Source: Larix kaempferi (taxonomy: Eukaryota; Streptophyta; Pinopsida; Pinales; Pinaceae). Taken from it: 64,000 nt of DNA. Under the pieces are notes generated by a model that was given only the letters and a program-made list of their open reading frames with translations, did no database searches and had not been told where the DNA came from. Positions 23,480 through 35,500 of this stretch are shown here, piece by piece (the first letter of the stretch is position 1; each line of letters begins with the position of its first letter). Position numbers and translations under genes: made by a program. The stretch covers positions 1,674,001-1,738,000 of the forward strand of contig BSBM01001436.1 in NCBI GenBank assembly GCA_027924585.1, read 5' to 3'.

Positions 23480-23930
23480 AATTGGATGGGTGTAAGCATC
23501 ATTGTTCATGCCGTCCTTTCCAGATCAAAAGCGAGCATAATCAGGGCTGGCTATTAAGGGTCGGAATATTTCATTTTGTCCCTCCATTCAATTACATAAA
23601 AGCTAGTATCTCCTTCATATTAGGGGATTTATTTCGAGCGACATATCGAGTTTATCGAGTGAAAGCACCCCTTCCTATTTAAAACTACTATAAAGAAGCA
23701 CCCGAACTAGTAGCATCCCTATAAGTTACCGCGGATCCCATTGAAGAAACACCCATTGAAGGACCACCAATATAGTATAAGTTCCAGTTCCTTCTATTCG
23801 AAATCCTGAGTCAAGGAGTTGAACCAGGGAAGGAAAAGATAAAAAAGGCATTCGACCCCAACTAACATATCGCTCATGGCTGCTTGGAATAAGAGTAAAA
23901 AAAGGAGGCCCCATTATGCCTCAATACATG
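23480..23930. other. Possible mitochondrial DNA insertion (NUMT-like)
   Basis: Base composition and word use change sharply here (balanced GC, few homopolymers; for example gagcgacatatcgagtttat, aagaagcacccgaactag). This is the texture of plant mitochondrial spacer DNA. No mitochondrial gene is identified and the origin is a guess from style. Confidence 0.3.
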
Positions 23931-25060
23931 AGTTAGGATGTACAATCAAATAAGTGTCACAACCTTATTTTAAATGCTTCAATACTCTATTGTATTATTG
24001 AATATGTGTTTTAATCATATTCCATGAATCCTATCTACTATGCAAATGATCACAAGCTTGTTGATTTTTGGACATATACGTCATTTTAAGAATATTTTGA
24101 GCTAGGATGTACATCAATCAGCTTTACTTCTTGATATGGCCATATCTAGGTAAAAAAATCAAAGTGGTACATAATTATTCTATAGAAAAGTAATCTTAGC
24201 TCTACGCTCCATTGATTGTACTGTAGACTAGTAACTATCTAGGAGAGATTTGTATGGATGTGGTAGTTTCTTGAGGTTTGTTATTATTATTATCATTATT
24301 ATCAACACTAGGCATTTTTTGGAATGTAATGCTTACTCTGTGTAGTGTAAATTGTTCATTTTATTAAAAAAGCAAGTTGTAAATGTGGCTGCCGCTAGTA
24401 CTAGTAGAAATAAATATTATATGAATCTAACAAAAAAATGGACATTATCCTAATCAATATCCTTTAGAAAAAGTATGAAAACATACTGTCCATGACATAC
24501 AAATTTACAAATTATAATGACCAACTCATGCCCTCAACATATTGGGCAATTTTTTATATCCTTTTTGGGAACATCATATAACCTCAACAATTGTGCTACA
24601 TGGACATATTCCTTTGGAATTAGATAGTTTGTGGTATAAGACCTCGATGACTTCTGTTAGATTTAATATCTTATGTCAACGACAAGTCTAACAAGAACTT
24701 GCAAGCAAATGTGAAGGATATATTTGATATTGGCATGTAAGTCGTTGATGGCATAACCCAAGTCATTACGAACTTGTTCATGCATATTCCTAGTACTCCC
24801 AATGCATACTGTACCCTCCTTGCACATCGTTGAGGAAGTGATGGACACTACTGCAAAAGAAAATTTGTTGTTTCAATAAGCTTGGATTTATTAACATATT
24901 TTGCAACTGTGATGGGTAATGAATGTGTTCACATGGTCAATGAATCAAAAACACCTTCAAAGATGAAAGGCACTAGAAGTCCTATTTGTCCAACCCATTA
25001 CTATATACCTTGACAATCAAGGTGAAGTACATTGCAAGGTTTTATTACTAAGATGAAAAG
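23931..25060. other. No gene seen
   Basis: AT-rich, with a short imperfect ATT microsatellite at 24283-24305. A CACTACTGCAAAA motif at 24845 resembles a CACTA terminus but has no supporting subterminal repeats. Confidence 0.45.
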
Positions 25061-25162
25061 AAATGGTAAATCACACTTATACCCAAAAGGTTTAATGGTC
25101 ATCAATGAGAGAAGTGGTAAATCACACTTATACCCAAAAGGTTTAATGGTCATCAATGAGAT
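25061..25162. repeat. 51-bp tandem duplication
   Basis: Two nearly identical copies (ggtaaatcacacttataccc unit) at 25061-25111 and 25112-25162. The period is a multiple of three, so the short open frame across it stays open; no protein is recognised. Confidence 0.92.
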
Positions 25163-25810
25163 GGAAATAGTGGATCATTGCACAGCTAAGCTTTTAGCTC
25201 TATTCACAGATCACTCTAGTTGCAAAAGATGATTTCCTTTATGTGGGTTTTTAAGAGTTCTGTTTACAAAAGGTCCTTGACTCTAGTATTCAATACAAGC
25301 CACAACAAGATTGTTGAATGCAAATTTAAGGGTAAAGCTTTTGTTTCTTGCATGATTTTATGTGCATGCATTGGGACCTTGCAGGGGGAACCATTACTTG
25401 GTTGTACGATTAATTTCTAGATTGTAAATTCATAATCATTATGCGAGGCTTCACATGAGCTCGAGGCCATTGTTCCTAAACCTTGAGCAATGGTCATGAG
25501 ACTTTTCTATATTATTTGAACAACAAATCCGACACACCATTATTATCTACAAGCTTCCTTAAAAACAAAGTATTGGCTTCTCTACTAACTTGTGCAGTTG
25601 CACTTTCTATTTTTATCAGTATAATTTATGTACAGTCCTATGTAATCAAATAATTGTTATGCTTATTATTGTTTAATTTTGCATATATCATTCAACTAGT
25701 GAATTTGTACATTATGGAGAAAACTATTAGTAGACACATTGTGTGACACATTATGCTTCCATATTTGTAGATTATATAGGCATAAATATCAATCCAATGA
25801 TACAAAAATA

Positions 25811-25811
<1 letters not shown>

Positions 25812-25856
<45 letters not shown>
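25812..25856. repeat. (TA)n microsatellite
   Basis: About 22 uninterrupted TA units; likely polymorphic. Confidence 0.95.
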
Positions 25857-25859
<3 letters not shown>

Positions 25860-27685
25860 TTATGTAAATACTATTATATTACGTTGTGTCAATTATTTGA
25901 TACAGGTCCATACTAGTTTATACACGCATACACACACATTGTTTTAACTTTTGACTAGTGGGTACCTTTTCAACCATTTAAGGGTGAAACTTATACAACA
26001 TAATCAAAGCTTTACGTAGCTAGTTGTATTCCAAAAAATGGCACAAAGACACTATAGTTGTATCCTTTAGGATGCTTTGTCAGTGTCTGTCTTCTATCTG
26101 GAAGATTGCATATGACATGAGTTTGTTCAGTTCTAAATGTCCCAATAAAGGAATTCCAAGAACTCTCAACTTACCAACCTCCTAATCATCAAATGATATT
26201 GGTCATATGCAGCCTCTCTACAAAGTCATTTAGTTGATCCTTTTGATTGTAAGTTATGACAGAGTATATCTAGTTGTGGCATTTTTCATGTTGGTATGTA
26301 TATACTATATTGTAAAATGTGAAGCTAAGTCTTTTTGTTAGGATTGCATCTCTTGTGAAGACAATACACTAAACCCATTACGTGTGATCAAATGCTAAAT
26401 ATTCCACTTATTTTGGTAAGCCTGATCTTCCTTGGAGAAGCAAGATGACATAAATCACCCAAGATGTCATCCCTTTACTTATTATTGTTCACGATCCATT
26501 TACCTAACATCCAAACATAATTATTATATTAAACTTATGCACCAAGAATTGAGGTTGTTGCAGTGGGTACTTTTATTTTCAACTGCATGTTTGAATTTCT
26601 AAGTTTCTCATGCATATTGCAGCAAAGATTTTCCTCGTAGTATGTAATCCTTTCCGGTACATACTCTTATTAGTTATCGATAAATGAGCCTATTTTAAGG
26701 CTAAGAGTTTCGATTTAAAAAAAAATTCTGTGATGTTAAATTTCTTTGTAATAGCTAATATCCTGATGTCTTTATTACCTATCATGTCTCTACACAACTG
26801 GTTTTGAATTTGAGGCCTTCTTTTAATTGATGATTTTGGAATGAATTTTACAGTCAACAAGATGATGGTTTATTCAAACCCAAAGAAGGAAATAGTCCCT
26901 TTTAATGTATGTTCAATGCAGGAATTTTCATATTTTACATTGATGGTCGTTGGATTGTATCTAGATCATTTTTATGATAGACTTGCGACAAGTAACTTGG
27001 ACATTGTGGTAATAAAGTATTGGTTGAGTATTTTATGTAAGTTTGGCATTGGATTGGGTTATGATATGCATATGATTTTGTGACAGCAAAAAATGATATC
27101 ACCTTTGGACATTCTTGTCTAAACGGAGAAGAGATAAATCTAGAGACCAACATGGATTTCATTGAAGTATATTTGAATGTCAAACTATGATGTCCTATAT
27201 CCCATATTATCATAAATCAGTGGTCTATTGCTTTGCAGCTGAATACCCATTATATCATTCTCAATTCTCAGCCCTTGGCCCTTGTAGAATAACTTCATGC
27301 TGAGCTTTGGAAAACTGAATCTAACCTTACAACAAAAAAGCAAAAATTATTAATAATGATCCAGAATGACACTCTACACAAGTAGGAAGATAAATATCCC
27401 ATAAAAACAAGGGATAAATATATAGTAAAACTGAGAACAATACAACAATAAGCAATAGTCTTTCCAGCAAATGAAATGTACCACATGATGGATGAATTTA
27501 CCCCAATTACAATTGTACCAAAATTAGGTTCATTACTAATAAGTGAAATAAAAAAAAATAGTTGACTATCAAACAACTAAAATCAACTGTGTCGTAAAAT
27601 TTTCCATATTAAACATGTATGATATTGTCATGCCAAGCATTGTCTTAATGTGAATTTTGAACACCTGTCATCGTTTTTTCATTTG
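25857..27685. other. No gene seen
   Basis: AT-rich single-copy-looking DNA. Short open frames on both strands (26841-27213) overlap each other and lack features. Confidence 0.45.
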
Positions 27686-28640
27686 CAGGCAAGTTTGAGG
27701 ACTTAGCACTGTTGCCGCCTGGTTCCACACCTGGGAAAACGCAGCAGAAGTCTTCAAGCTGCTGGTGTGGCCTTGGGGGCAAGTCAGAGTCAAGTGCTGT
27801 CACTTGGGACTCGACTCCTCCGTCTAGGCTTTCCTAGCGAAGCCAAGGGGGGTGGACCCTAAAAAATAAAAAGAAACTAAAGCCTCTAATCTAGGAGTTA
27901 GAAAAATACTTTTTGATAACCAAGAACAGACAACATGTACTTTGATCAAATAAAACCATCATTTATCATTTGCTCTCATTCAAAATAGCCATCATTTAAC
28001 CGCACATTAGTCAACAATATAAAATGAAATTTGCAACAAGACCAGTGCCTTATTATGGAGTCAAATAACAAATGCATAAACAGAAAAGATAAATGTTGTG
28101 GAATGTTCTTGGTTTATTTTAAAAGTTAATATGATGGTGATCTTTTTATTAAGGCAGGTGGGTTCCCGATATACGCAAGGTACGGGGGAACATGTCCGGA
28201 ATTTTGAAGCGTGGCTTCCCTCTCAGGCTTTGGGCTGAATCGGAGTCTCGAGGAGGTGTTCAGATGCTATACCAACGAGGGCAAGCCTAACGGTTTCCAA
28301 GAGGTCACTATCCAGTGTTATCCCAAGCCTTCTGAGAAATTTTCCCACGGCAACAAAATACGTGTTGTGCCGGATTTTCACAAAAAGGATTTTTTATTGG
28401 GGTGGTGTTAAGTCCTATTACTAGTCATCCACTCCTTTCTGGTGTGTACCAACTGGATCAGACTAAGCTGCAAGCTGGCCACAGAGCATACGGGAGAAGA
28501 CCTTGGTATTTTTATAAGAATTTTATGAACCCAAATTTTATCTTTTTATAACCCCAAGAGTCTCTTTTCAGGCATGTATTTCGGGCAAGCCCTCATACAA
28601 AACCCTACTTCGGGAAAGCAAGGGGGGCGTTATGAGTTTG
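27686..28640. other. GC-richer retrotransposon-like internal sequence
   Basis: Sequence style changes to GC-richer at 27690-27860 and again at 28155-28640. Two purine tracts (ccaaggggggtgg near 27848 and gcaaggggggcg near 28620) resemble polypurine tracts before LTRs. A 66-codon frame at 28211-28411 has no recognised domain. Retroelement origin is inferred only. Confidence 0.3.
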
Positions 28641-31080
28641 TAAAAAATGTGAAAAACTAGGTTGTGAGTGAACTTGTGGCCCGCCAGTGGAACGGACCAA
28701 CAAGGTTTATTTTAATCCTAATTTATTTTATTTAATGCCGGAAAACAAAGAAATAAAACTACTCTAACAATCACGCCATGAAAATGAGACGACACAGGCC
28801 ACCCCTGGGGGGATGGGGTGTGGGCGCTGGCTAGCCCACTTGCTCTCGTTTAAAAATGTTTACAATGATATAGAGAAGTGCCCCAGTCTACTTAATGTGA
28901 CTTGGTGGCTTACAAAATTTATAGAAAAAATATGACCGGTTTTGAGAAATATGGAAATTTGTCCTCCGGATCGCCTGGATGCTCGAAATTTCGCTAGCAC
29001 TTCCTCCTACCTGTTCATCTTTTGCTGCAAACCAGCAAGCAATAATTAGTACAAGATGCCCAAAAACACTTTAAGAGTGTCTTTGGAACACCTCCTAAAA
29101 AACCCAAAATTTTCTAAGTTAAAAACTAAGTAAAAATGACTGAAAATAACCAAGTAAAACAAGCTATGGGGCTTGTCTACCTGGGATCTCTGCTAGCCTT
29201 TAATGGCTGCAAATTTCAAGCTCTAGGACAGCCAAATATATCTTATATATCAGCACTACAACTACCCAACAAGACTTAAAAGAGATATGACGATTTTACT
29301 TGCAAGTCCTTTGAAAAGTAGATGCTAAATGAAAGAAAGTCTGATAGTTAAATATATAAGCTTTGTGACTGTCTAAACCAATCCTTTATGAAAATATTTC
29401 TGATCTATTTGAAATACAATATGAGCATATGAATCAGAAAACTTTCAAATACAAGTAACCAGTAACCAGAAAATTTTGATTTTGAATTAAGTTGAGAGAG
29501 AGATGAAGCAAATCTTGGTTGAAATCCGAAGCTTTGAAGGTTGTGTTTGTGATATTCCAAGGGACTGCATCTGCAAACAAAATTAGAAGGGAGGAAACAA
29601 ACAAGATCCACCTACTTCCAGTTGAGATAACCTGCACATCACACACTTTGCAAACAAGGATCAAGTGTAGACATATATTCAAAAGAAATCAGTGCTGCAT
29701 ACTCATAAACAAATGAAAACATACAAACATGATCTCTTAATAAACATATATCAATAAGCTAAGACAATAAACAAATTGAATTAACTTATCTCATAAATTG
29801 TTACCAATCTTTCCAATGAGTACACTAGATGCAATAAAATATCAAAGCTTATGCACAGGTTACCTCCATTAGACAAGCCAAAGATGGTTCATCCACTCAC
29901 ACAACAACACCACAAACTTGACCTCCAAAGTCTTCTTTATTCAAATTCAAAATGATATGAGTATTACAACGATAAGTCAGCTGCTCCAATTCTCACTAGT
30001 GAACAATGGAGAGAGAGCTGCATTATATAGAGAAATAACAAGGAGGGAGGGCGCACTTGGTGAAGGAGACAAAGGGGGAGTGGTGGCACGATTGAGGGAG
30101 AGATAGGGGCTGCCATCCCTTGCATTGGGCTGCATATACCAGCATAAAACGTGCCCACAATAGTCAGCCCCAATAGTGCTGCTCCTACCTAAAAACGTGG
30201 CTGCCCACAATAGCAAGTGCGCCCCTCTCTTATGGTGAATGCGCCCCTCTCTCATGGGCATAAATTTCTCCTTGTTTGGGGCTGCCAAATACCTTCAAAA
30301 TCAGCCTAATATCCTCCTATAACAATGCTGGTCCAAAACTGAGTTGTCATTACTCCCAAAAATAATTAATTTTTTAAGTCACTTTTTCACTTTTTTGATT
30401 TTTTCATGACTTTTTTGGGATTTTTTTATTTTTTTGATTTTGACCAAAGTAGAAGCACCCAAACATTAGGAAAAGTGGGTTTAGGGGTTTAGGGGGTGCT
30501 CTGAGTTAGAAAACGAGCACCCCTAAGGCAAAAAATACCTCCAGACGCCCCAGATAGGCCAATTACAAATTTTTTAATTGAACCATTTAAAAAAATGGCC
30601 CAATTTACGGAAAAATTAAAACTTGCCGAAAATAAAAAAAACAACCTAGGGGGACTTAGACATGTCCATATGACTCAAAATTAACGCCTAGCATGTTCAT
30701 ATACATTGACCCATAGACTTTAACAATCCCCTAAGGCCCGTCAGCCTCCCCAGGCATTCCAGCTTTGGAGGAGCAGGAGAAAAACCCATTAATTATGTTA
30801 TGCACTAATGCAAGACATAATAGATAGGTGAAAAAACTCCTTGGAATACCTGACTTAGCCAAAAATTCCTAGGGAACCAAGTCTTTTACAAAACACCATG
30901 CTAGTACGTTTTGTTACAAACCCTGCAGGGCCATGGACATGTGGAAAATTTTAAAAACGGGGGCCTTTAAAAAGGCCAGCTGGATATCAAATCACCAAAA
31001 ATGAACATGTATCATGTTCCACTCTGCCCGCTCGCTTGATAATCTAACCAAGTACAACTTAGTTGGAAACAAGCACTAAG
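28641..31080 (+). repeat. LTR-like or other repeat-derived sequence, ends not defined
   Basis: Follows the purine tract at 28620. It contains a TATA-like element in attatatagagaaat at 30027-30040, after a purine-rich leader, then GC-rich words repeated near 30218 and 30240 (tgcgcccctctctta / tgcgcccctctctca). An inverted pair, gggcgcactt and aagtgcgccc, spans 30049-30223. These are compatible with an LTR promoter region, but no terminal TG..CA pair or target duplication could be placed. Confidence 0.25.
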
Positions 31081-31081
31081 G

Positions 31082-31206
31082 GTGACAAACATGCATAATG
31101 AGAATAAAGGTATGATAGTGCTAGCTGGGGATGTGTTTGATGTACCAATTCAGAAGGATATTATTCACCATGTTGGCCGTTCGCAGCTAGCAAAAAGACA
31201 ACAAAT
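31082..31206 (+). pseudogene. Exon fragment similar to mitochondrial ribosomal protein L4 (uL4m)
   Basis: Plus-strand translation gives VLAGDVFDVPIQKDIIHHV then GRSQLAKRQQ, matching the conserved stretch of bacterial and mitochondrial L4 in which DVFG-x-x-x-R-x-DI-x-HR is followed by WQLAKR. L4 lines the exit tunnel of the large ribosomal subunit; the mitochondrial form is nuclear-encoded in plants. Differences at normally constant places (Arg to Gln, Arg to His, Trp to Ser) and the lack of a GT donor or the expected GTH..KT continuation after RQQ point to a decayed copy. Following codons end in a stop. No other L4 exon was found nearby. Confidence 0.55.
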
Positions 31207-32195
31207 ATTACATGCATTATGATTTATTTTGATATAATGATTTTGTTGTCCATCTTAAGATAAAAAATAATATATGGGACACTTAAAGTAAGAAACATGT
31301 TTGTACCACCGTTTCAATGCATTTGCAGTGAATGCAAGTTGCCAATGATATTTAATACTTGCACATGTGTTGTCAAAACCCAAAATTTCTGAAAAATTTA
31401 AAATTTTTAAAATAGCATGTAGTATGATTAAATGCAGTCATTTAACTGTTTTGATTAGATTAAATAAACATAAATGTGTCTAAAGGATCTGTTATTATAC
31501 TTAAATTTTAATATGAGTTACTGATTGTTTTCTGTTCTGCAACCTCAAGGGGGAATTGCCATAGCAGACTGGGCTTACTTAGCTTCCAAGCTAATGCAAC
31601 AAGTTTCTTTCTCTTACAGATATATAGGTAATGTTCGAGTCGCTGCAAATAATCTTTAAAGCATTATAAATCATTTAGCTGTACCAAATCATTCAGTAAA
31701 AATTCTAAGCATGCTAACCAGGTTATCAGGTGTTTGAAGGTAGCACTCTTCCTATGACCTTCTCGAGATCTTACTGATAGAGAATTAGAATTTACTAGAG
31801 AATATGATAACTATTTTTCTTGAAAATTAAAATAATTAGATAATCCTATGGATTATTGGTCCATTACTGATATGCATGAATTTCTTAACTAGAGCTTTAG
31901 AGTATGACAGAGTTATCATAATCAGATCAATTTTTACTCCACCATTGTTATTGCATCAAGTCATGTTTATAGTTAGAATATTTGATGTGCAACTTCAATT
32001 GTAAGGATCTGAAGATATCAATATATATATACTTTGCTTGTCTCAAACAATTACCAGGTATTCTGTAAATTACATGTCTCCTCTTAACATTTTCAGGATT
32101 TGTTTAGCTTGAAAAACTATTCCTATTTCTATGATTGATAATGGATTGAGAACTGTAAGCTATCATGATTAAACTCATTGCGTCTTAAGGATGAC
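31207..32195. other. No gene seen
   Basis: AT-rich. A pyrimidine tract with an acceptor-like ttctttctcttacag at 31605-31619 could be a relic splice site, but no exon follows. Confidence 0.4.
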
Positions 32196-32385
32196 CATTA
32201 GAGAGATTTTGAGGTCAAAAAATGGCCTCCTAAGAGATGTACTACAAAAATATGAGATATATTAAAATATTATGAATTGGGGGTTTTATGGGGTAGGTAT
32301 ATATGACAAGTCACCTCCCACACTATTTTCTATGCACAATATAAATAACCATGGTTGAGTTTCTTTTCAAAATTCACTAGAAATA
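32196..32385 (+). repeat. Left inverted repeat of the 7.2-kb segment
   Basis: The strong part is the first ~65 bp; the rest is diverged. It pairs with 39245-39437. Confidence 0.6.
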
Positions 32386-32539
32386 AAATTAATAAAATAA
32401 GTCTACATTGATGTGACTAAGATTCATTGTAAATTCCCAAAAATTTATTGTCCTTTAACATTTATTTGTCTTGAACTTACAAATGAAATTAAATAATAAA
32501 AAATATTTTTATTATGTGGGCTATAATTCAATCACTATA

Positions 32540-35500
32540 AAGCCCAGCCTTTTTTAGAGCGGCTCCGCCCCTAAGTATTTATTGGGTGGGGGGGCCCTGA
32601 ACTGCTTATCTGTGAATGGCTTCTGCAATCGGCTTCTGATGTCGTGCAGTGGATTAGAAATAGCTTCTATGTGTGAATATTCTATATATGGGTGGGCTAC
32701 TTGGTTACTCAACGGGGTTGGCCTTGGCTACTCCGCTCGGACCCTGGGCTCGACTGGGATACTTCGATCAGCTACCAGTTATAGATAACTATATTCCTCC
32801 TCGTACCTAGGTCCTCATTCAGCATTATTTTATAATAAAATTTATACTTTGGGCGGGCCTAAGCATTCTTCTCATCAGACCTATGAAATGGATTTTCTAT
32901 TTAAGAATACCCTTTCAGATTGTTTACCTGGGATTACCAGGTTTAGATTACTTGATTGCAGGTGGTTATTCACCTGATGCTGGGACTTAATGCCAAGGCT
33001 CAACCCAGGTATTTATACAAATGATCCTGCTTTAAATAAAGAGATATCAGAGGAAGCTATCATTTCCCCCCCAGGAAAAAGAAGAAACAATTGATGGTTG
33101 ACAATACCCCAGTTGCTTATACACATGATAACCTCCCCGAGGTACGTACGAGGAGGAGCTGCGAAGTATCCTCGCCCCTAATTTTCCCGCCGGTGGTTGC
33201 AAGGTTGCCACACACAGGGAGGGCCTAATCAAAAGGGAAATATTACATGGAAGGAATAATCACAGGGCTGGGGCAGGGATTAGGGCAGTCACGATCCCAC
33301 ACCTTCCCCTTTCAATCAAGACGAATCATTGCCTACCTTCCCCCTTACACTGAACAGTACGGAACAAAGTAATACAATGAAGTGTTTCCAATAAGATAGA
33401 TGTTTCCGATGATGAGGTGGAGGTTGTTTCCAATGAAGTTACACAATGATGTTATTTTTTTAGTTAGTTAAATGAGGTTCCACGACGAGGTTCAATTAGG
33501 TACAATATTTATTTGACACGATGCTGGTTCGAGGCTTTAGGGCACAATGCACGAGCATCCGCTTTAGGTTACACAATTGAGGACACGATGATGACTATAT
33601 ATGGATGAGGTTCCACGATTAGGTGGGTTAGTTAGGTGAGGGGCATTAACGATAATCCTTGCCCAGTTCGACGTGAACAGTTGCAGTTGTAGTTAGTGAT
33701 AAGGCCTTATAGCTCTAGGCTTATGGTTAATGGTTCCCATGTAGCCACTACTCACTATGTTGCGTATGACCCAAATAAAAATGTGAATCGACATATATAA
33801 CAAGCTATTGTCAATTTTTATTGGTGCTGCTTAGAATTCTTTTGCTGGTTGTAATGCTGCTAGGCCTTATCTTTATTCTTATTGCCCGGTTCAATTGCTT
33901 GGAATGCTGCTACTTTAACTGCTTATTCAAATGAGGAATTCTGCCCCTTCCAACTGCTTATGGAAATATGATCTAGGTCATTCTTGTCTTGCTTGCCCTG
34001 GTTCTAATTAAGCTGCTTTAAATGCTGGTCGGTAGTGCCACTCCAACTACTGTTGGAAAGAATCCCGGTTCAACTGTTGCTGATGGTGGTGGGGATGTTG
34101 GTCGTTCTGATGCTTCGACTGGTTGGTTATGCCGCTGGGAATGCTCTTTTTGCTTCTCTTGGGGATCCTTCAATTGATGTTGGTTCAATTGAGGATGCTG
34201 GAAATTCTGATCCAGGTAATGCTGGTTGTGCTACTGTTTCAAATGCTGGTAATGCTCTATTATAATGATGCTTATGCTGGTCTTTCAATTGATGTTGGTT
34301 CAACTGGTGCTGCTAGGAACGCTGCTGCTGAAAATGATCTAAAGTGCCGCTCTGGGTCAAAATAAGGTCTTTTTTTTTAGTCCCTTCTCCTGCTACTGAA
34401 GTGCAGGTATTTACTAGGGTATCCTCCAAAAGGGGGGGCATGTTTCTTTTTTTAGGAGGGGGAACCCCACAGCCACTCCCCATACATGGCTGATAGAAGG
34501 GTCCTGAGATAAGGAAGGTAAGCTTCATTTTATTTGATTTTACTGATGCTTGGGACCCACCCCTAAACTTTACTGTCAAGGGTTGTGATACTATTGGGAT
34601 GAATACTTGTATATATCATATATACGGTTGCAGAAAATAGGTCTGGGAGGGAGGATTTCATGGTTGGTATTAATACTTATTATGTAGGAGCTTGGTAAAC
34701 CCATTTTCAAGTATTCTTGTCCTTGTGATTAGGAGAATGTTGGATGCTTTTTGCAGAACGTTCGTTGGGATGTGTACTTGGGTTACAGGATGTATCACAG
34801 TTGTAATTAGAACTTGGCTAACATTTGAGGGAATTGTTGCATGAATACTTGTCTGGGGTAGAAGTCCCACTAAAGGCTGGGGAAGGGCATTTCAATTTTA
34901 TTGGCCCATGTTTTAATATTTTTAGGGTTAATACTTATTTTGTGAAATGTACACTTAGCTTGTATGGGTTGGTTTCTGAGGTAAGGTTTGTGTAGCCATT
35001 GCAGAAGCACCAACACTTTGGAAGTCCAAGGGGAAAGAGGTGGCTCATGGAGGCATCCGATACTGGTTTGGATCCTTGTTAGTGCATGGAAAGACCAACC
35101 GAGATATAGAGGGGAAGGGATCATGCCCATCGTAATACAGTTATTTATAAAGGGGAAAGATCAGCTCACCTGAGAGAAATAAGTCCTCGGGTGGGATTTC
35201 TCACTTTCTCCCTACTATGAAGCATAGGGGCTCCGCCTCCTTATTACTTAATAGAGGATGGGAACCACCCAGGTAGAGGGGGCTAGGAGGCCACAAGTTA
35301 TAGCCTTTTTAATGGGTCAGACCTTCAGGGAAGTCAGGTTCGGTGCCAAGAATCACACCAAACAATGAGGCTAGGAAGAGGGATCATTATAATACACATA
35401 ACCTGCCATGTAAATGGTGCTAACTTGGATGGCTTCCATCATATAGAGATAGAGACCCGGGGGCTATTTCAGGGATTAACTGAGAAAATATAAAGAGAGG

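Noticed and set aside
24845-24860. CACTACTGCAAAA as a CACTA transposon end
   Set aside because: No subterminal repeats to the right and no matching end; a single short motif is not enough.
29964-30288. Protein-coding frames on the minus strand
   Set aside because: They are open because the region is a low-complexity, GC-rich leader with short repeats; two overlapping frames are equally open and neither has motifs.
33880-34365. Plus-strand frames read as a Gly/Asn/Ala-rich or Leu/Met-rich protein
   Set aside because: Both frames arise from the aatgctggt word repeat; simultaneous openness in two frames is a repeat artefact.
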